DNA of 64,000 bases from Nocardioides pini (GCF_026712185.1 NZ_JAPPUX010000006.1:1-64000), one strand, 5' to 3'; positions 18,103 through 26,575 are shown, counted from the stretch's first letter. Notes: generated by a model not told the origin, from the sequence alone. Numbers and translations are program-made.

Positions 18103-18145
18103 GCTTCGACAGTAGGCCCCTCAACCCCCTCCTGCGGCGCGAGGA

Positions 18146-18213
18146 CTAGACGTTCTAGGGCGCTGAACTCTGTGCTGACGGTCCGCACCTGCGCCCGTCA
18201 GCCGGTCGTCAGC
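18146..18213. promoter_or_regulatory. Divergent control region with dyad and two heptamer repeats
   Basis: Between the SARP gene and 18235 lie a perfect dyad CTAGA-CGT-TCTAG (18146-18158) and two identical heptamers CGTCAGC (18196-18202 and 18207-18213) with an 11-bp period. SARP proteins typically bind heptameric direct repeats at 11-bp spacing near the -35 region. The second heptamer ends only 21 bp before the 18235 start codon, which is tight for a standard promoter, so the assignment is tentative. Confidence 0.35.
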
Positions 18214-18234
18214 GGGGCGGCGCAAGGTTCCCCC

Positions 18235-18603
18235 ATGCCCGATCCGACACTCGACCTGCTGCACCGCCTCATCGGTGGTGACCCAGCCGCCGCCTCACAG
18301 GTCATCCGGACCTCCGAGACGTCGACCTCGCCGAGTCTGCTGGTGGCCGCGGCACTGCTGAGCCGGCGACCTGAGCTCCTCGACAAGGCCGAGACGACCG
18401 CGACCACCAGCCGGGACCGCCAGCTCGTTGCCCTCGCCCGCGCCCACCTGCGTGGCGAGACCGACCGCCTTGACGCACTCGTGCGCGACCACCTCAGCGA
18501 GTACCCCGACAACCTGCTGGCGTCCTGGATCGCAGGGCGCCCTCCCGCGCAGGCCCTAGACCGAGACCCAGCCATCACCACCCCGGAGGACACGACGCCA
18601 TGA
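18235..18603 (+). CDS. Hypothetical protein, helical
   Basis: A 122-residue soluble protein that I do not recognise. It is rich in alanine, leucine and arginine and looks all-helical, with two similar helix pairs around LLVAAALLSRRPELLDKAE and LVALARAHLRGETDRLDAL that resemble TPR/HEAT-type repeats. The C-terminus is proline- and threonine-rich. The ATG was chosen because upstream codons are antisense to the SARP gene; an AAGG lies about 8 nt before it. It is the first gene of the run 18235-21916 and overlaps the next by 4 bp, so it is probably co-translated with the membrane protein. Confidence 0.7.
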   Translation: MPDPTLDLLHRLIGGDPAAASQVIRTSETSTSPSLLVAAALLSRRPELLDKAETTATTSRDRQLVALARAHLRGETDRLDALVRDHLSEYPDNLLASWIAGRPPAQALDRDPAITTPEDTTP

Positions 18604-19250
18604 CCACCACACCTGCCACCCCCTATTCCGCGAGCGGCACCCTCGGACCTGACTCTCGCCGCACGGCCCCGCACCCGTCACGGCGCACGACCAGGCGCTG
18701 GCTCGTGACCTTCCTCGGCTACCCCGTCGGCGGTTACCTCGCCTTCCTGATCGTCGGTCCGCTGGACTCGACCCCCACGGCGCTCGCTGGAGGAGCCCTC
18801 ACCGGAGCCGTCCTGGGCCTGGCCCAGGCATGGGCCTTCGGCTTCTCTCGACGTGGCGCGCTTCCCTGGGTGCTGAGCACTGCTGTCGGACTGGCGGCCG
18901 GGACCGCGATCGGAGCGGCCGTCACCACCTACGCGACCGACACCACCTCCCTGGTCGTGCTGGGCGCGGTGACGGGCCTGTGCGTCGGGGCCGCCCAGAG
19001 CGCGCTGCTGATCCGCCGCGTCGGATCGGTGGCACTGACCTGGCCGATCGTCCTCGCAGGAGCCTGGGCACTCGGCTGGCTCGTGTCCGAGGCGGTCATC
19101 GGTAGCTCCGTGGACAAGCACTTCTACATCTTCGGCTCCAGCGGCGCCATCGTGGTCGCACTCGTGACGTTGCCCCTCCCGCTGGTGCTCACCCGTCGCG
19201 ACTCCGCGGCCCGTCGGAGCGCAGCACGTCTTGTCGGGAGCGCGTCATGA
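18600..19250 (+). CDS. Hypothetical integral membrane protein
   Basis: A 216-residue protein with a charged N-terminal tail of about 35 residues (RRTTRRW) and about six predicted membrane segments from residue 37 on. Several segments are glycine/alanine-zipper-like (GGALTGAVLGLAQAWAFG, GLAAGTAIGAAV, GAVTGLCVGAAQ), a pattern common in small actinobacterial membrane proteins of unknown function. The C-terminal tail is arginine-rich. It overlaps both neighbours by 4 bp (ATGA), so it belongs to the SARP-flanked operon. No enzymatic motif is visible. Confidence 0.75.
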   Translation: MTTTPATPYSASGTLGPDSRRTAPHPSRRTTRRWLVTFLGYPVGGYLAFLIVGPLDSTPTALAGGALTGAVLGLAQAWAFGFSRRGALPWVLSTAVGLAAGTAIGAAVTTYATDTTSLVVLGAVTGLCVGAAQSALLIRRVGSVALTWPIVLAGAWALGWLVSEAVIGSSVDKHFYIFGSSGAIVVALVTLPLPLVLTRRDSAARRSAARLVGSAS

Positions 19251-20191
19251 GCCGCCATGTCGTCTTCGGGACCGGCCAGGTGGGCCGCCACGTCGTGGAG
19301 CATCTCGTCCGTGACGGGCACGACGTACTCGCCGTGAACCGCACCGGCACAGGTGACCTTCCGGGTGCTCGCGTCGTCGCCGGTGACGCCAGCGACTCCA
19401 ACTTCACCGAACGCGTCTGCAGCGGGGCAGACGTCGTCTACTTCTGCTTGAACGCGCCGAGCTACGACCGGTGGAGCGAACAGTTCCCCCCGCTCCAGCA
19501 CGGCGTGCTGGCTGGGGCAGCGTCTGCCGGGGCCCGGCTGGTCGTCCTGGACAACCTCTACACCTACGGGCCGTCCCACGGGCGAGACCTCGTCGAGACC
19601 ATGGCACCGGCGCCCACCTCGGACAAGTCCGCCACCCGCGCCACCATGACCGAGGAGCTCCTAATGGCTCACGCGAGGGGGCACGCGGAGATCGTCATCG
19701 GTCGCGCCTCGGACTACTTCGGACCCGGCACGACGCACTCCGCGCTCGGCGAATCGGTGTTCGGGCCTGCCCTCGCCGGCAGCACGGCGCAGGTGATGGG
19801 CGACCCACGACAGCTGCACAGCTACTCCTACACCCCTGATGTCGCCGCTGCACTCGTCAACCTGGCCACCGCCGCGGACGTCACGGGCCAGATCTGGCAC
19901 CTGCCCGTCGCACCCGCGCAGACCACGACCGCGCTCATCGACCACATCTTCTCGTTGGCGGGGCACCGTCCGCGCACCTTCGCCGCAGGTCGGCTCACCC
20001 TGGCTGCCTTAGGTCTGGTCAAGCCGATCATGCGCGAGTACCAGCACACGCTGTACCAGTTCACCGACAGGTGGATGGTCGACGACGCGAAGTACCGCGC
20101 GCGGTTCGGCGGCGAAGCGACGCCCCTCCACGACGGCCTGGCCGCGACCCTCGCCTGGTACCGCGAGGACGCCCTCGCCCACGCCGGCTGA
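19247..20191 (+). CDS. NAD-dependent epimerase/dehydratase-like (extended SDR) protein
   Basis: A 314-residue Rossmann protein. The nucleotide-binding turn is VVFGTGQVGRHV near the N-terminus, followed by GDASD where adenine-contacting acidic residues sit. The central part has DNLYTYGP, where a tyrosine occupies the region of the SDR active site, but the canonical YxxxK is not obvious, so catalysis may differ from true epimerases. Relatives are often annotated as NAD(P)H-binding or nucleoside-diphosphate-sugar epimerase. It overlaps the membrane protein gene by 4 bp. The substrate is unknown; co-expression with the SDR at 20942 suggests a small redox pathway. Confidence 0.8.
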   Translation: MSRHVVFGTGQVGRHVVEHLVRDGHDVLAVNRTGTGDLPGARVVAGDASDSNFTERVCSGADVVYFCLNAPSYDRWSEQFPPLQHGVLAGAASAGARLVVLDNLYTYGPSHGRDLVETMAPAPTSDKSATRATMTEELLMAHARGHAEIVIGRASDYFGPGTTHSALGESVFGPALAGSTAQVMGDPRQLHSYSYTPDVAAALVNLATAADVTGQIWHLPVAPAQTTTALIDHIFSLAGHRPRTFAAGRLTLAALGLVKPIMREYQHTLYQFTDRWMVDDAKYRARFGGEATPLHDGLAATLAWYREDALAHAG

Positions 20192-20234
20192 TCCCCGATC
20201 GACCCCGTCCCACCTTCACCGCAAGGAGCACCTG

Positions 20235-20945
20235 ATGACCACCACCACCCAAGCCCGTGTCGCCGCCGCGTCCCTCGCCCTGGCGTCGCTTCTGGCTATC
20301 GCCGGGTTCACCGTCCTCGGCATCGTCTTCGAGTACCCCCAGATCCTGGAGGAGCCCACCAGCGACGTCTTGGCGCTCTTCCGCAAGAACCAGACCTCCG
20401 TCACCACGTGGTTCCTCGTCCTTGTCGTCAGCGCCGCGCTGATGGCCCCCGCCGGTGTCGCACTCGGTCGCCTCGCCGGCGGAAGGTTGGGCAGATGGAT
20501 CGCCATCGTCGGAATAGGCGCCGCGACGGTCCAGGTCATCGGACTGCAACGCTGGGTCACGCTCATGCCTGGCATCGCCGGCGATGCGCTCGACCCGGCT
20601 GCCCGAGACGACGCAGAGGCTCGTTTCGAGCTGTGGCACACCCTTCTCGGCAAGGTCCTCGGAGAGACGATCGGCTACGCGCTGACGGCGATCTTCACGG
20701 TCCTCGTCGTCCAAGCGTTGCGCGGCACGGTCCTGCCCGGATGGGCCGCGGCCGCTGGCTACACCGCCGCGGCGCTCATCGCGACCGGCGTCGCTGTTCC
20801 CGTCGTGTCGGCCGCGAGCCTCACCAACTTCGCCGGGTACGTCGTCTGGTGTGCCTGGTTGCTCCTCGTCAGCTGGCTGCTGGTGCGCACGTACGGCGTT
20901 CAGCGCCCATCCGTGCGCCACCACGACCAGCGAGTGTCGGCATGA
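20235..20945 (+). CDS. Membrane protein, possibly DUF4386-like
   Basis: A 236-residue protein with about six hydrophobic segments. The stretch GLQRWVTLMPGIAG followed by a polar loop (AARDDAEARFELWHTLLGK) lies in the middle, a layout reminiscent of DUF4386-type proteins, although similarity to the clear DUF4386 member at 56461 is low. A GCAAGGAGCACCTG leader places a good ribosome site before the ATG. It overlaps the following SDR gene by 4 bp. The function is unknown. Confidence 0.7.
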   Translation: MTTTTQARVAAASLALASLLAIAGFTVLGIVFEYPQILEEPTSDVLALFRKNQTSVTTWFLVLVVSAALMAPAGVALGRLAGGRLGRWIAIVGIGAATVQVIGLQRWVTLMPGIAGDALDPAARDDAEARFELWHTLLGKVLGETIGYALTAIFTVLVVQALRGTVLPGWAAAAGYTAAALIATGVAVPVVSAASLTNFAGYVVWCAWLLLVSWLLVRTYGVQRPSVRHHDQRVSA

Positions 20946-21916
20946 CCAGCACGGCGGGCGGGCCGATGACGGGCAAGTCCGTCCTCATCACCGGAGCCAG
21001 CGGCGGCATCGGCAAGGCCACAGCGCTCCGCCTCGCCGAGATGGGGGCCGCCGTGTCCATCATCGGGCGCGACACCGGACGTACGACGACCGCGGCCCGC
21101 GAGATCCGCGGCGCTGGTGGAACGGACGTCCATTCCTTCGTCGCGGACCTCTCATCCCAGTCGGAGGTGCGCCGAGTCGCAGCCGACGTGCTGGCAGCGC
21201 TGCCACGCCTGGACGTCCTCGTCAACAACGTCGGCGGCTACTGGAACACCCGTCACACCACCATCGACGGCCTGGAACGTACCTTCGCCGTGAACCAACT
21301 GGCCCCGTTCCTGCTGACCCACCTGCTCATCGAGCGCCTCACCGCCACCGCCCCAGCCCGGGTGGTCACGGTGGCCTCGAACGCCCAGGCCCTCGGTCGC
21401 ATCGACTTCGACGACCTCCAGGGCGAGCACCGGTACTCCGGTGCCCGGGCCTACAACCAATCGAAGCTCGCCAACGTCCTCTTCACCTACGAGCTGGCGA
21501 GACGCACCGCGGGGACCGGGGTGACCGCCAACGCCCTGCACCCAGGGGTCGTCAGCACCGGGTTCGGCGCCTCGGACCCGGGTCGGAGCCAACGGCTGCT
21601 GGTCCCGTTCGCCCGCCCGCTCATGCAACGGCCCGACCAAGGTGCGCGCACCTCTGTCACGCTCGCGGCCGACCCCTCCGTCGAGAGGACCACGGGCGTA
21701 TTCTTCGCTCGCGGCAAGCCGAGGAAGTCCTCGCCCCGAAGCCATGACCGGGCCGTGGCTCGTCGGCTCTGGCAGAGGTGCGAGGAGCTGGTGCGCCTGC
21801 CACCGGCGGCACTCCAGTCAGGCTCGGAAGTCACTGCTGCGGCCTTGGGCAGCGTCGTGGACGAGGATCGCGACCTGCACGCGGTTGCTGACCCCGAGCT
21901 TCGTCAAGATCCGTGA
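20942..21916 (+). CDS. Short-chain dehydrogenase/reductase (retinol-dehydrogenase-like)
   Basis: A 324-residue classical-type SDR. It has the cofactor motif TGASGGIG (about residue 16), the DLSS adenine-pocket motif, NNVGG, the catalytic serine in VVTVASNA and the YNQSK tyrosine-lysine pair. The fold continues to GVVSTGFG. This subgroup resembles retinol dehydrogenase-like oxidoreductases using NADP(H); the substrate is not predictable. The last 33 codons overlap the convergent response-regulator gene by 99 bp and look unlike an SDR tail, so the original stop may have been lost. It closes the SARP-flanked operon. Confidence 0.88.
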   Translation: MTSTAGGPMTGKSVLITGASGGIGKATALRLAEMGAAVSIIGRDTGRTTTAAREIRGAGGTDVHSFVADLSSQSEVRRVAADVLAALPRLDVLVNNVGGYWNTRHTTIDGLERTFAVNQLAPFLLTHLLIERLTATAPARVVTVASNAQALGRIDFDDLQGEHRYSGARAYNQSKLANVLFTYELARRTAGTGVTANALHPGVVSTGFGASDPGRSQRLLVPFARPLMQRPDQGARTSVTLAADPSVERTTGVFFARGKPRKSSPRSHDRAVARRLWQRCEELVRLPPAALQSGSEVTAAALGSVVDEDRDLHAVADPELRQDP

Positions 21917-22495
21917 CACGTGCGCCTTCACCGTGGCCTCACTCATGAAGAGGGAGGCTGCGATCTCCGCGTTGGAGGACCCGTCGCCGACGGCGGTCGA
22001 AACCTCGAGTTCCCGGTCGCTGAGGTCCGCGAGCTTGCGTGCTGCCGCCTGTTGCCGATCCGAGGCTCCGGACGGCGCGAAGTGCGCCAGAAGAGTGCGC
22101 GTCACGGATGGGGAGATGATCGCGTCGCCGGCGGCGACCAGCCGGATGGCATCCAGGATGTCCGCCGGTGGGGTGTCCTTGACCAGGAAGCCACTGGCTC
22201 CTGCCCGTAGCGCCGCCACCACGTGCTCGTCGGCTTGGAAGGTCGTGAGCACGACCACCTGCGGGGGCGCGTCGAGTGCTCGTAGCTTCGCGGTCGCTGT
22301 GATGCCGTCCACGCGTGGCATCCGGATGTCCATGAGCACGACATCGGGATGGTGCTGCTGCACAGCCGCAACCGCCTCGTCGCCATCGCCTGCCTCCCCC
22401 ACGACGGTGATGTCGTCGGCGGAGGAGATGATCAGCCGCAGACCGGCGCGCACCAGCGCGTCATCGTCGACCAGCAGCACTCTCACGGGTGCCAT
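21818..22495 (-). CDS. NarL/FixJ-type response regulator
   Basis: A 225-residue regulator with a receiver (VRVLLVDDDALVRAG; phospho-acceptor in DVVLMDIRMPRVDG; threonine in VVLTTF; lysine in GFLVKDTPP) and a LuxR-type helix-turn-helix near the C-terminus (LSDRELEVSTAVGDGSSN, ATVKAHVSRILTKLGV). The usual LSxREREVL motif has a serine at the fifth position of the second half (EVSTAV), a minor deviation. Its start lies 13 bp inside the 3' end of the kinase gene at 22483, so the pair is co-translated. It probably controls the divergent genes at 23914. Confidence 0.92.
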   Translation of the reverse strand: MAPVRVLLVDDDALVRAGLRLIISSADDITVVGEAGDGDEAVAAVQQHHPDVVLMDIRMPRVDGITATAKLRALDAPPQVVVLTTFQADEHVVAALRAGASGFLVKDTPPADILDAIRLVAAGDAIISPSVTRTLLAHFAPSGASDRQQAAARKLADLSDRELEVSTAVGDGSSNAEIAASLFMSEATVKAHVSRILTKLGVSNRVQVAILVHDAAQGRSSDFRA

Positions 22496-23718
22496 GGGAG
22501 ATCCGCTTCCACGACGAAGTTGCCCACCTCATCGGCACCGAGACTGAGCGTCCCACCGGCCAGGGCCACACGTTCGCGGAGCCCCACGAGTCCCGCTCCC
22601 GCGCCGGGCAGGGTCGTGTCCGAGCGGGCGGGTGACGGCTGCGGGTTGCGCACGCTGATGTGCAGACCGGCGACCGGGGCGCCGGCCACCCGCACCGCGG
22701 CCGGGGTGCCGCGCGCATGCTTGCCGATGTTGGTCAGGGCCTCCTGCACGATGCGGTAGGCGTCGCGCCCGAGCGGAGCCGGCACTTGGACGTCCTGTGC
22801 CACGTCCATCTCGAACTCGATGTCCATGCCCGCGCGGCGGGTCTCCTCCACCAGCCGTGGGATGTCCCCGAGTGCCGGCTGCGGTGCCACGTCGACCGGC
22901 TCGTTCACGCTGCCCTCGCGCAGCACCCCGATGACGCTGCGCAGCTCCTCGAGCGCCTGACCTGCGGTCGAACGCAGCAGGACGGCGGTTTCCCGGATCT
23001 CCGCGGACGGCAGGTCCGGACGCAGCTCGAGCCCGCCGGCATGCAACGCGATCATGGAGATGCGGTGCGCGAGCACGTCGTGCATCTCGCGGGCGATGCG
23101 CGTTCTCTCCGCTGTCCTTGCCTGTTCCTCGTGCAGCTCCTGGTCGGCCTCCGCGCGCAGGGCCCGCTCGCGCAAGGACAGCAGCAGCTGTCGGCGGGCA
23201 CGGATGAACATGCCCCAGCCGCACGCGGCCAGCACCAGCGGCATGACGAACGCGACCACCGCGCCGGGACCGGTCGTCGGGCTGTAGGCGGCGTAGGCCA
23301 GCAGCGAGGGGACCCACAGCAGGCCGACCAGCACTGTCGGACGCACCGGGCGGTGGACCGCCAGGGACGACAGCGCCAGCAGACCTGCCGGCGTGGCAGA
23401 GCTCGACACCACCCCCGCAAGCATGGTCAGGACGGCAACACCCACCGGCCACCGGCGTCGCCACCACAGCGCGGCACACGCCACCACGCCTCCGGCGACG
23501 TCGACGGCGATCTGCCTGGTCGACCACGGGTCGGGGTTGTCGTGCAGCTCCGGGGTGAGGAACAGGGCACCCAGGACGACCGCGAGGACCAGGACGGCAG
23601 CGTCCACGACACGCTCACGACCGACGTGTCGGCGCATCGGGTCAGGGAGGGCCAGGTCGTCGGAGCCCGCCGCGGGGATGTGCCCAACGGCGGTCCACGT
23701 CGACGGCGACAAGGGCAC
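22483..23718 (-). CDS. Sensor histidine kinase (HisKA_3 type, DesK/NarX-like)
   Basis: About 411 residues. Five to six membrane helices occupy the N-terminal half (to about residue 170) without a large extracellular loop, as in DesK-like sensors. A coiled-coil linker leads to the phosphorylation helix ERTRIAREMHDVLAHRISMI with its histidine. The ATPase domain has the N-box EALTNIGKHARG and the G-box GAGLVGLRERV; the first G-box is weak (VRNPQPSP). The GTG at 23718 is my choice; an ATG at 23793 would add residues rich in proline and arginine and read through the palindromes. It is paired with the regulator at 21818. Confidence 0.88.
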   Translation of the reverse strand: MPLSPSTWTAVGHIPAAGSDDLALPDPMRRHVGRERVVDAAVLVLAVVLGALFLTPELHDNPDPWSTRQIAVDVAGGVVACAALWWRRRWPVGVAVLTMLAGVVSSSATPAGLLALSSLAVHRPVRPTVLVGLLWVPSLLAYAAYSPTTGPGAVVAFVMPLVLAACGWGMFIRARRQLLLSLRERALRAEADQELHEEQARTAERTRIAREMHDVLAHRISMIALHAGGLELRPDLPSAEIRETAVLLRSTAGQALEELRSVIGVLREGSVNEPVDVAPQPALGDIPRLVEETRRAGMDIEFEMDVAQDVQVPAPLGRDAYRIVQEALTNIGKHARGTPAAVRVAGAPVAGLHISVRNPQPSPARSDTTLPGAGAGLVGLRERVALAGGTLSLGADEVGNFVVEADLPWHP

Positions 23719-23754
23719 CTGCCCACCGTAGCCCCCGGGCACAGGCGGACGACA

Positions 23755-23791
23755 TCGACGAAAGTCGAGAATCCAGTCGCCGATCGGCGAC
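23755..23791. promoter_or_regulatory. Two perfect dyads upstream of the kinase gene
   Basis: TCGAC-GAAA-GTCGA lies at 23755-23768 and the 16-bp palindrome GTCGCCGATCGGCGAC at 23776-23791. Both sit in the 195-bp divergent region between the two-component genes and the membrane protein at 23914. They are candidate operators, for example for autoregulation by the NarL-type regulator. The evidence is symmetry and position only. Confidence 0.4.
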
Positions 23792-23913
23792 ATCCCAGGC
23801 GTTCATCCCTGGCACGTCGGCCAGGTGCCGTAGCAGTCCAGCCGATGTGGACGACGGACCTGCGAGACGAGGGTGAGGACATCACATCCGCCCCACCCCC
23901 GAAGGGAACCGCC

Positions 23914-24378
23914 ATGAACCTCACCCAGCAAACCGGAAGCCCCCTCTTCACCCCTCCTACCTCGGCCACGCCGCGGCCGGAGACGGCGCTGCCCACCTGG
24001 CGGCTCAACCTCATGCGCGTGGGCTACCTCGTCATGGGCGGCGGCCTGGTCGTCTACAAGTGGCCCGAGTTCTTCGCTCACCAACCGTGGGAGCTGATGC
24101 ACGGAACCGTCCTGGCCATGCTCGTCGCCATGTCCGTGCTGGCACTGCTCGGGCTGCGCTACCCCCGGCAGATGCTGCCCATCCTGTTGTTCGAGGTGGG
24201 TTGGAAGGCGCTCTGGCTCGGGTCCGTCGCGCTGCCGCTGTGGCTCGACGACAACCTCACCGGCGCCACACTGGACAACACCATCAAGGTCCTCTGGGTG
24301 ATCATCGTGGTCGCCGTGATCCCGTGGCGCTATGCCTTCCGCCAGTTCGTCCTAGCGCGCGGGGAGAGCTGGCGCTGA
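23914..24378 (+). CDS. Small membrane protein, DoxX-like layout
   Basis: A 154-residue protein with a soluble N-terminal tail of about 30 residues and four membrane segments, the pattern seen in DoxX-like proteins and related small membrane proteins of actinobacteria. The loop between helices one and two contains VYKWPEFFAHQPWELMHG. It is divergent from the two-component system and 1 bp upstream of the SRPBCC gene, so both probably respond to that system. No catalytic motif is visible and the exact family is uncertain. Confidence 0.7.
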   Translation: MNLTQQTGSPLFTPPTSATPRPETALPTWRLNLMRVGYLVMGGGLVVYKWPEFFAHQPWELMHGTVLAMLVAMSVLALLGLRYPRQMLPILLFEVGWKALWLGSVALPLWLDDNLTGATLDNTIKVLWVIIVVAVIPWRYAFRQFVLARGESWR

Positions 24379-24379
24379 C

Positions 24380-24838
24380 ATGAGCAAGATCATCACCACC
24401 CACCTCACGGTGGGCTCACGGGTCGAGGACGTGTGGGCGATCCTCACTGCGCTTGGTGCCTACGGCGAATGGAACCCGTTCATCACTTCGGCGTCCGGCA
24501 CGGTGGCGCCGGGCGAACGCCTCGACCTGGCGATCCATCCGCCGGGTGGCAGGCCCATGAAGTTCAAGCCCTGGGTCACCGCCGTGGAAGAGTGCCGCTA
24601 CATGGAGTGGCTGGGCCGGGCCGGGATACCCGGCATCTTCGACGGCCGGCACAGCTTCACCCTCACACCGCTCGCCAATGAGCGCACCCTTGTCCAGCAG
24701 TCGGAGACCTTCAGCGGCGCGCTCCTACCGTTCGCCAGTCCCCTGCTGGCACGCACCCGTCAGGGGTTCGACCAAATGAACGAGGCGCTCGGGCGCCGGG
24801 TCGGTGGCTCCCACCGGCAACCACCGCGGGGCTGCTGA
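24380..24838 (+). CDS. SRPBCC-domain protein
   Basis: A 152-residue single-domain protein of the START/SRPBCC fold. It begins THLTVGSRVEDVWAILTALGAYGEWNPFI, typical for the first strand and helices, and ends with the long C-terminal helix (RTRQGFDQMNEAL). Such proteins bind hydrophobic ligands in a deep pocket or act as cyclases or lyases; members beginning this way are usually annotated only as SRPBCC-domain proteins. It starts one base after the preceding gene's stop, so it is translated with the membrane protein. The ligand is unknown. Confidence 0.85.
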   Translation: MSKIITTHLTVGSRVEDVWAILTALGAYGEWNPFITSASGTVAPGERLDLAIHPPGGRPMKFKPWVTAVEECRYMEWLGRAGIPGIFDGRHSFTLTPLANERTLVQQSETFSGALLPFASPLLARTRQGFDQMNEALGRRVGGSHRQPPRGC

Positions 24839-24886
24839 CGCGGGTGCCGACCCCGATCCGCCGAGGCGGTACAAGGTGCCCGCCCG

Positions 24887-25531
24887 TCAGTGACGGGACG
24901 GCGTACGCACCCGCATCCGCTCCCCCGGTCGCCCGAAGATGCTCAAGATCTCCGCGGTGGCCTCGCCGGTGCTGCCGAACCAGTGCGGTACGTCGGTGGC
25001 GAACTCGGCGACGTCACCGGGCCCGAGCACCCACTCCTCCGCGCCAAGCACCAAGCGCACCCGGCCCGACAGGACGTAGATCCACTCGTGCCCTTCATGT
25101 GCCCGCGGCTCCGGGACCACGTTGTCGACCGGGATCACGATCTTCCACGCCTGGACCCCGTCCGGCTGGCGGGTGAGCGGGATCACCGTGCGTCCCTTCA
25201 CTCGTCCCGGCTTGAGACGAATTCGTGGATCACCCACGTCGGGAGCGCCGATCAGGTCGTCCAGCGGTACCCGGTATGCCGCGGACAGCATCAGCAGGAG
25301 CTCCAAGGTGGGGCGGCGCTGGCCGCTCTCCAGCCGCGACAGCGTGCTCTTCGAGATGCCGGTCATCGCGGCGACGGCTGTGAGCGTGAGCTTCCGCTGG
25401 GTGCGCACCGCCTTCAGTCGTTGCCCCGCTGCTTGGACCGCCGCCTGGACGGCGACCTCGACGGAGCCGGGGCCCGCCCCGTCGCCAGCGGCCCCGGCGT
25501 CTGCTGGCGGGGTGCCGTTCACAGAGGTCAT
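24887..25531 (-). CDS. XRE-family regulator with cupin domain
   Basis: A 214-residue repressor-type protein. A helix-turn-helix spans about residues 35-92 (LTAVAAMTGISKSTLSRLESG) and a C-terminal cupin about 130-205 (HEGHEWIYVLSGRVRLVLG, GDVAEFATDVPHWFG). Regulators of this PuuR-like type sense small molecules, often amines or amino-acid derivatives, through the cupin. The start at 25531 gives a normal N-terminus; a longer frame exists but reads across the divergent promoter. It is divergent from the flavoprotein at 25595, its most likely target. Confidence 0.9.
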   Translation of the reverse strand: MTSVNGTPPADAGAAGDGAGPGSVEVAVQAAVQAAGQRLKAVRTQRKLTLTAVAAMTGISKSTLSRLESGQRRPTLELLLMLSAAYRVPLDDLIGAPDVGDPRIRLKPGRVKGRTVIPLTRQPDGVQAWKIVIPVDNVVPEPRAHEGHEWIYVLSGRVRLVLGAEEWVLGPGDVAEFATDVPHWFGSTGEATAEILSIFGRPGERMRVRTPSRH

Positions 25532-25594
25532 CCCACCGTGCTTTCCCGGGAACGGCAACAACGGTGGTGCCCGGTCCAGTCGAGCCCGAGGCTT

Positions 25595-26536
25595 ATGAGC
25601 ATGAGCGAGTACGACGTGGCAGTCATCGGCGGCAGTGCAGCCGGCCTCTCCGCAGCCCTGGTGCTCACCCGCGCCGGGCGCCGGGTGGTCGTCATCGACT
25701 CCGGTTCGCCCCGCAACGCGCCCGCCGAGCACATGCACGGATTCCTGTCCCGCGACGGTATGCCTCCGGCGGAGCTGCTCACGATCGGTCGCGCCGAGGT
25801 CGAGGGCTACGGCGGCGTCATCGTGGGCGGCAGGGTCTCCGACCTGGTGCCCGACGGGCGCGCCGGCTTCTGGTCGCTACTCGACGACGGCTCGCGGATC
25901 CGGTCCCGCAAGGTTCTCGTCGCGACCGGGCTCCGCGACGAGCTCCCCGACGTCCCCGGGCTGGCCGAGCGATGGGCCCGCGACGTGCTGCACTGTCCCT
26001 ACTGCCACGGGCACGAGGTCGCCGGGCGCCAGCTCGGCGTCGTCGGAGGGGCGCCCGGTGCCGCCAGGTACGCACAGATCGTGCGGCAGTGGACCCACGA
26101 CCTGGTCTACTTCACCGGGCCCGGGACCCTCACCCCCGCAGAGCGCTCCGGCATGGGTGCCCGCGCCATCGGCGTCGTCGAAGGCTCCATAGAGGAGCTC
26201 GTCCTTGCCGACGACCACCTCGTCGGCGTCCGGATGGCCGACGGCAGCGTCGTGCCCCGGGACGCTCTCTTCGTCCCTCCCCGCTTCGTCCCGAACGACC
26301 AGCTCCTCCGCGCCGCAGGCTGTGCCGCCGGCGAGGACGACTGGGTCACCGTCGACGGCACCGGACAAACCAGCGTCCCGGGCATCTGGGCCGCCGGCAA
26401 CGTCGTCGACCCCCGCGCGCAGGTCATCACCGCGGCCGGGGCGGGCTCTGCCGCCGCCATCGCCATCAACGCCGATCTGGTCGACGACGACGTCCGCCAC
26501 GCCGTCGAGGCCTACAACCACGGCTACATCGCTTGA
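25595..26536 (+). CDS. FAD-dependent oxidoreductase, thioredoxin-reductase-like
   Basis: A 313-residue flavoprotein. The FAD-binding turn is VIGGSAAGLSAAL (about residue 10), the redox pair CPYC lies at 134-137 in HCPYCHGHE, and the second nucleotide site is VVGGAPGAARYAQ. The C-terminal FAD motif is GIWAAGNVVDPR. The length and CxxC position match the small thioredoxin-reductase-like group, many of which act on low-molecular-weight disulfides or on secondary-metabolite dithiols rather than thioredoxin. No thioredoxin gene is adjacent. It is divergent from the XRE-cupin regulator and followed by a small membrane protein gene. Confidence 0.88.
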   Translation: MSMSEYDVAVIGGSAAGLSAALVLTRAGRRVVVIDSGSPRNAPAEHMHGFLSRDGMPPAELLTIGRAEVEGYGGVIVGGRVSDLVPDGRAGFWSLLDDGSRIRSRKVLVATGLRDELPDVPGLAERWARDVLHCPYCHGHEVAGRQLGVVGGAPGAARYAQIVRQWTHDLVYFTGPGTLTPAERSGMGARAIGVVEGSIEELVLADDHLVGVRMADGSVVPRDALFVPPRFVPNDQLLRAAGCAAGEDDWVTVDGTGQTSVPGIWAAGNVVDPRAQVITAAGAGSAAAIAINADLVDDDVRHAVEAYNHGYIA

Positions 26537-26575
26537 CCCCCATCACGATCCCCGCAACATCGCCAAGGAGAACAC

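Noticed and set aside
17554-18234. Upstream in-frame extension of the 18235 gene
   Set aside because: The extension is antisense to the SARP gene and of shadow composition.
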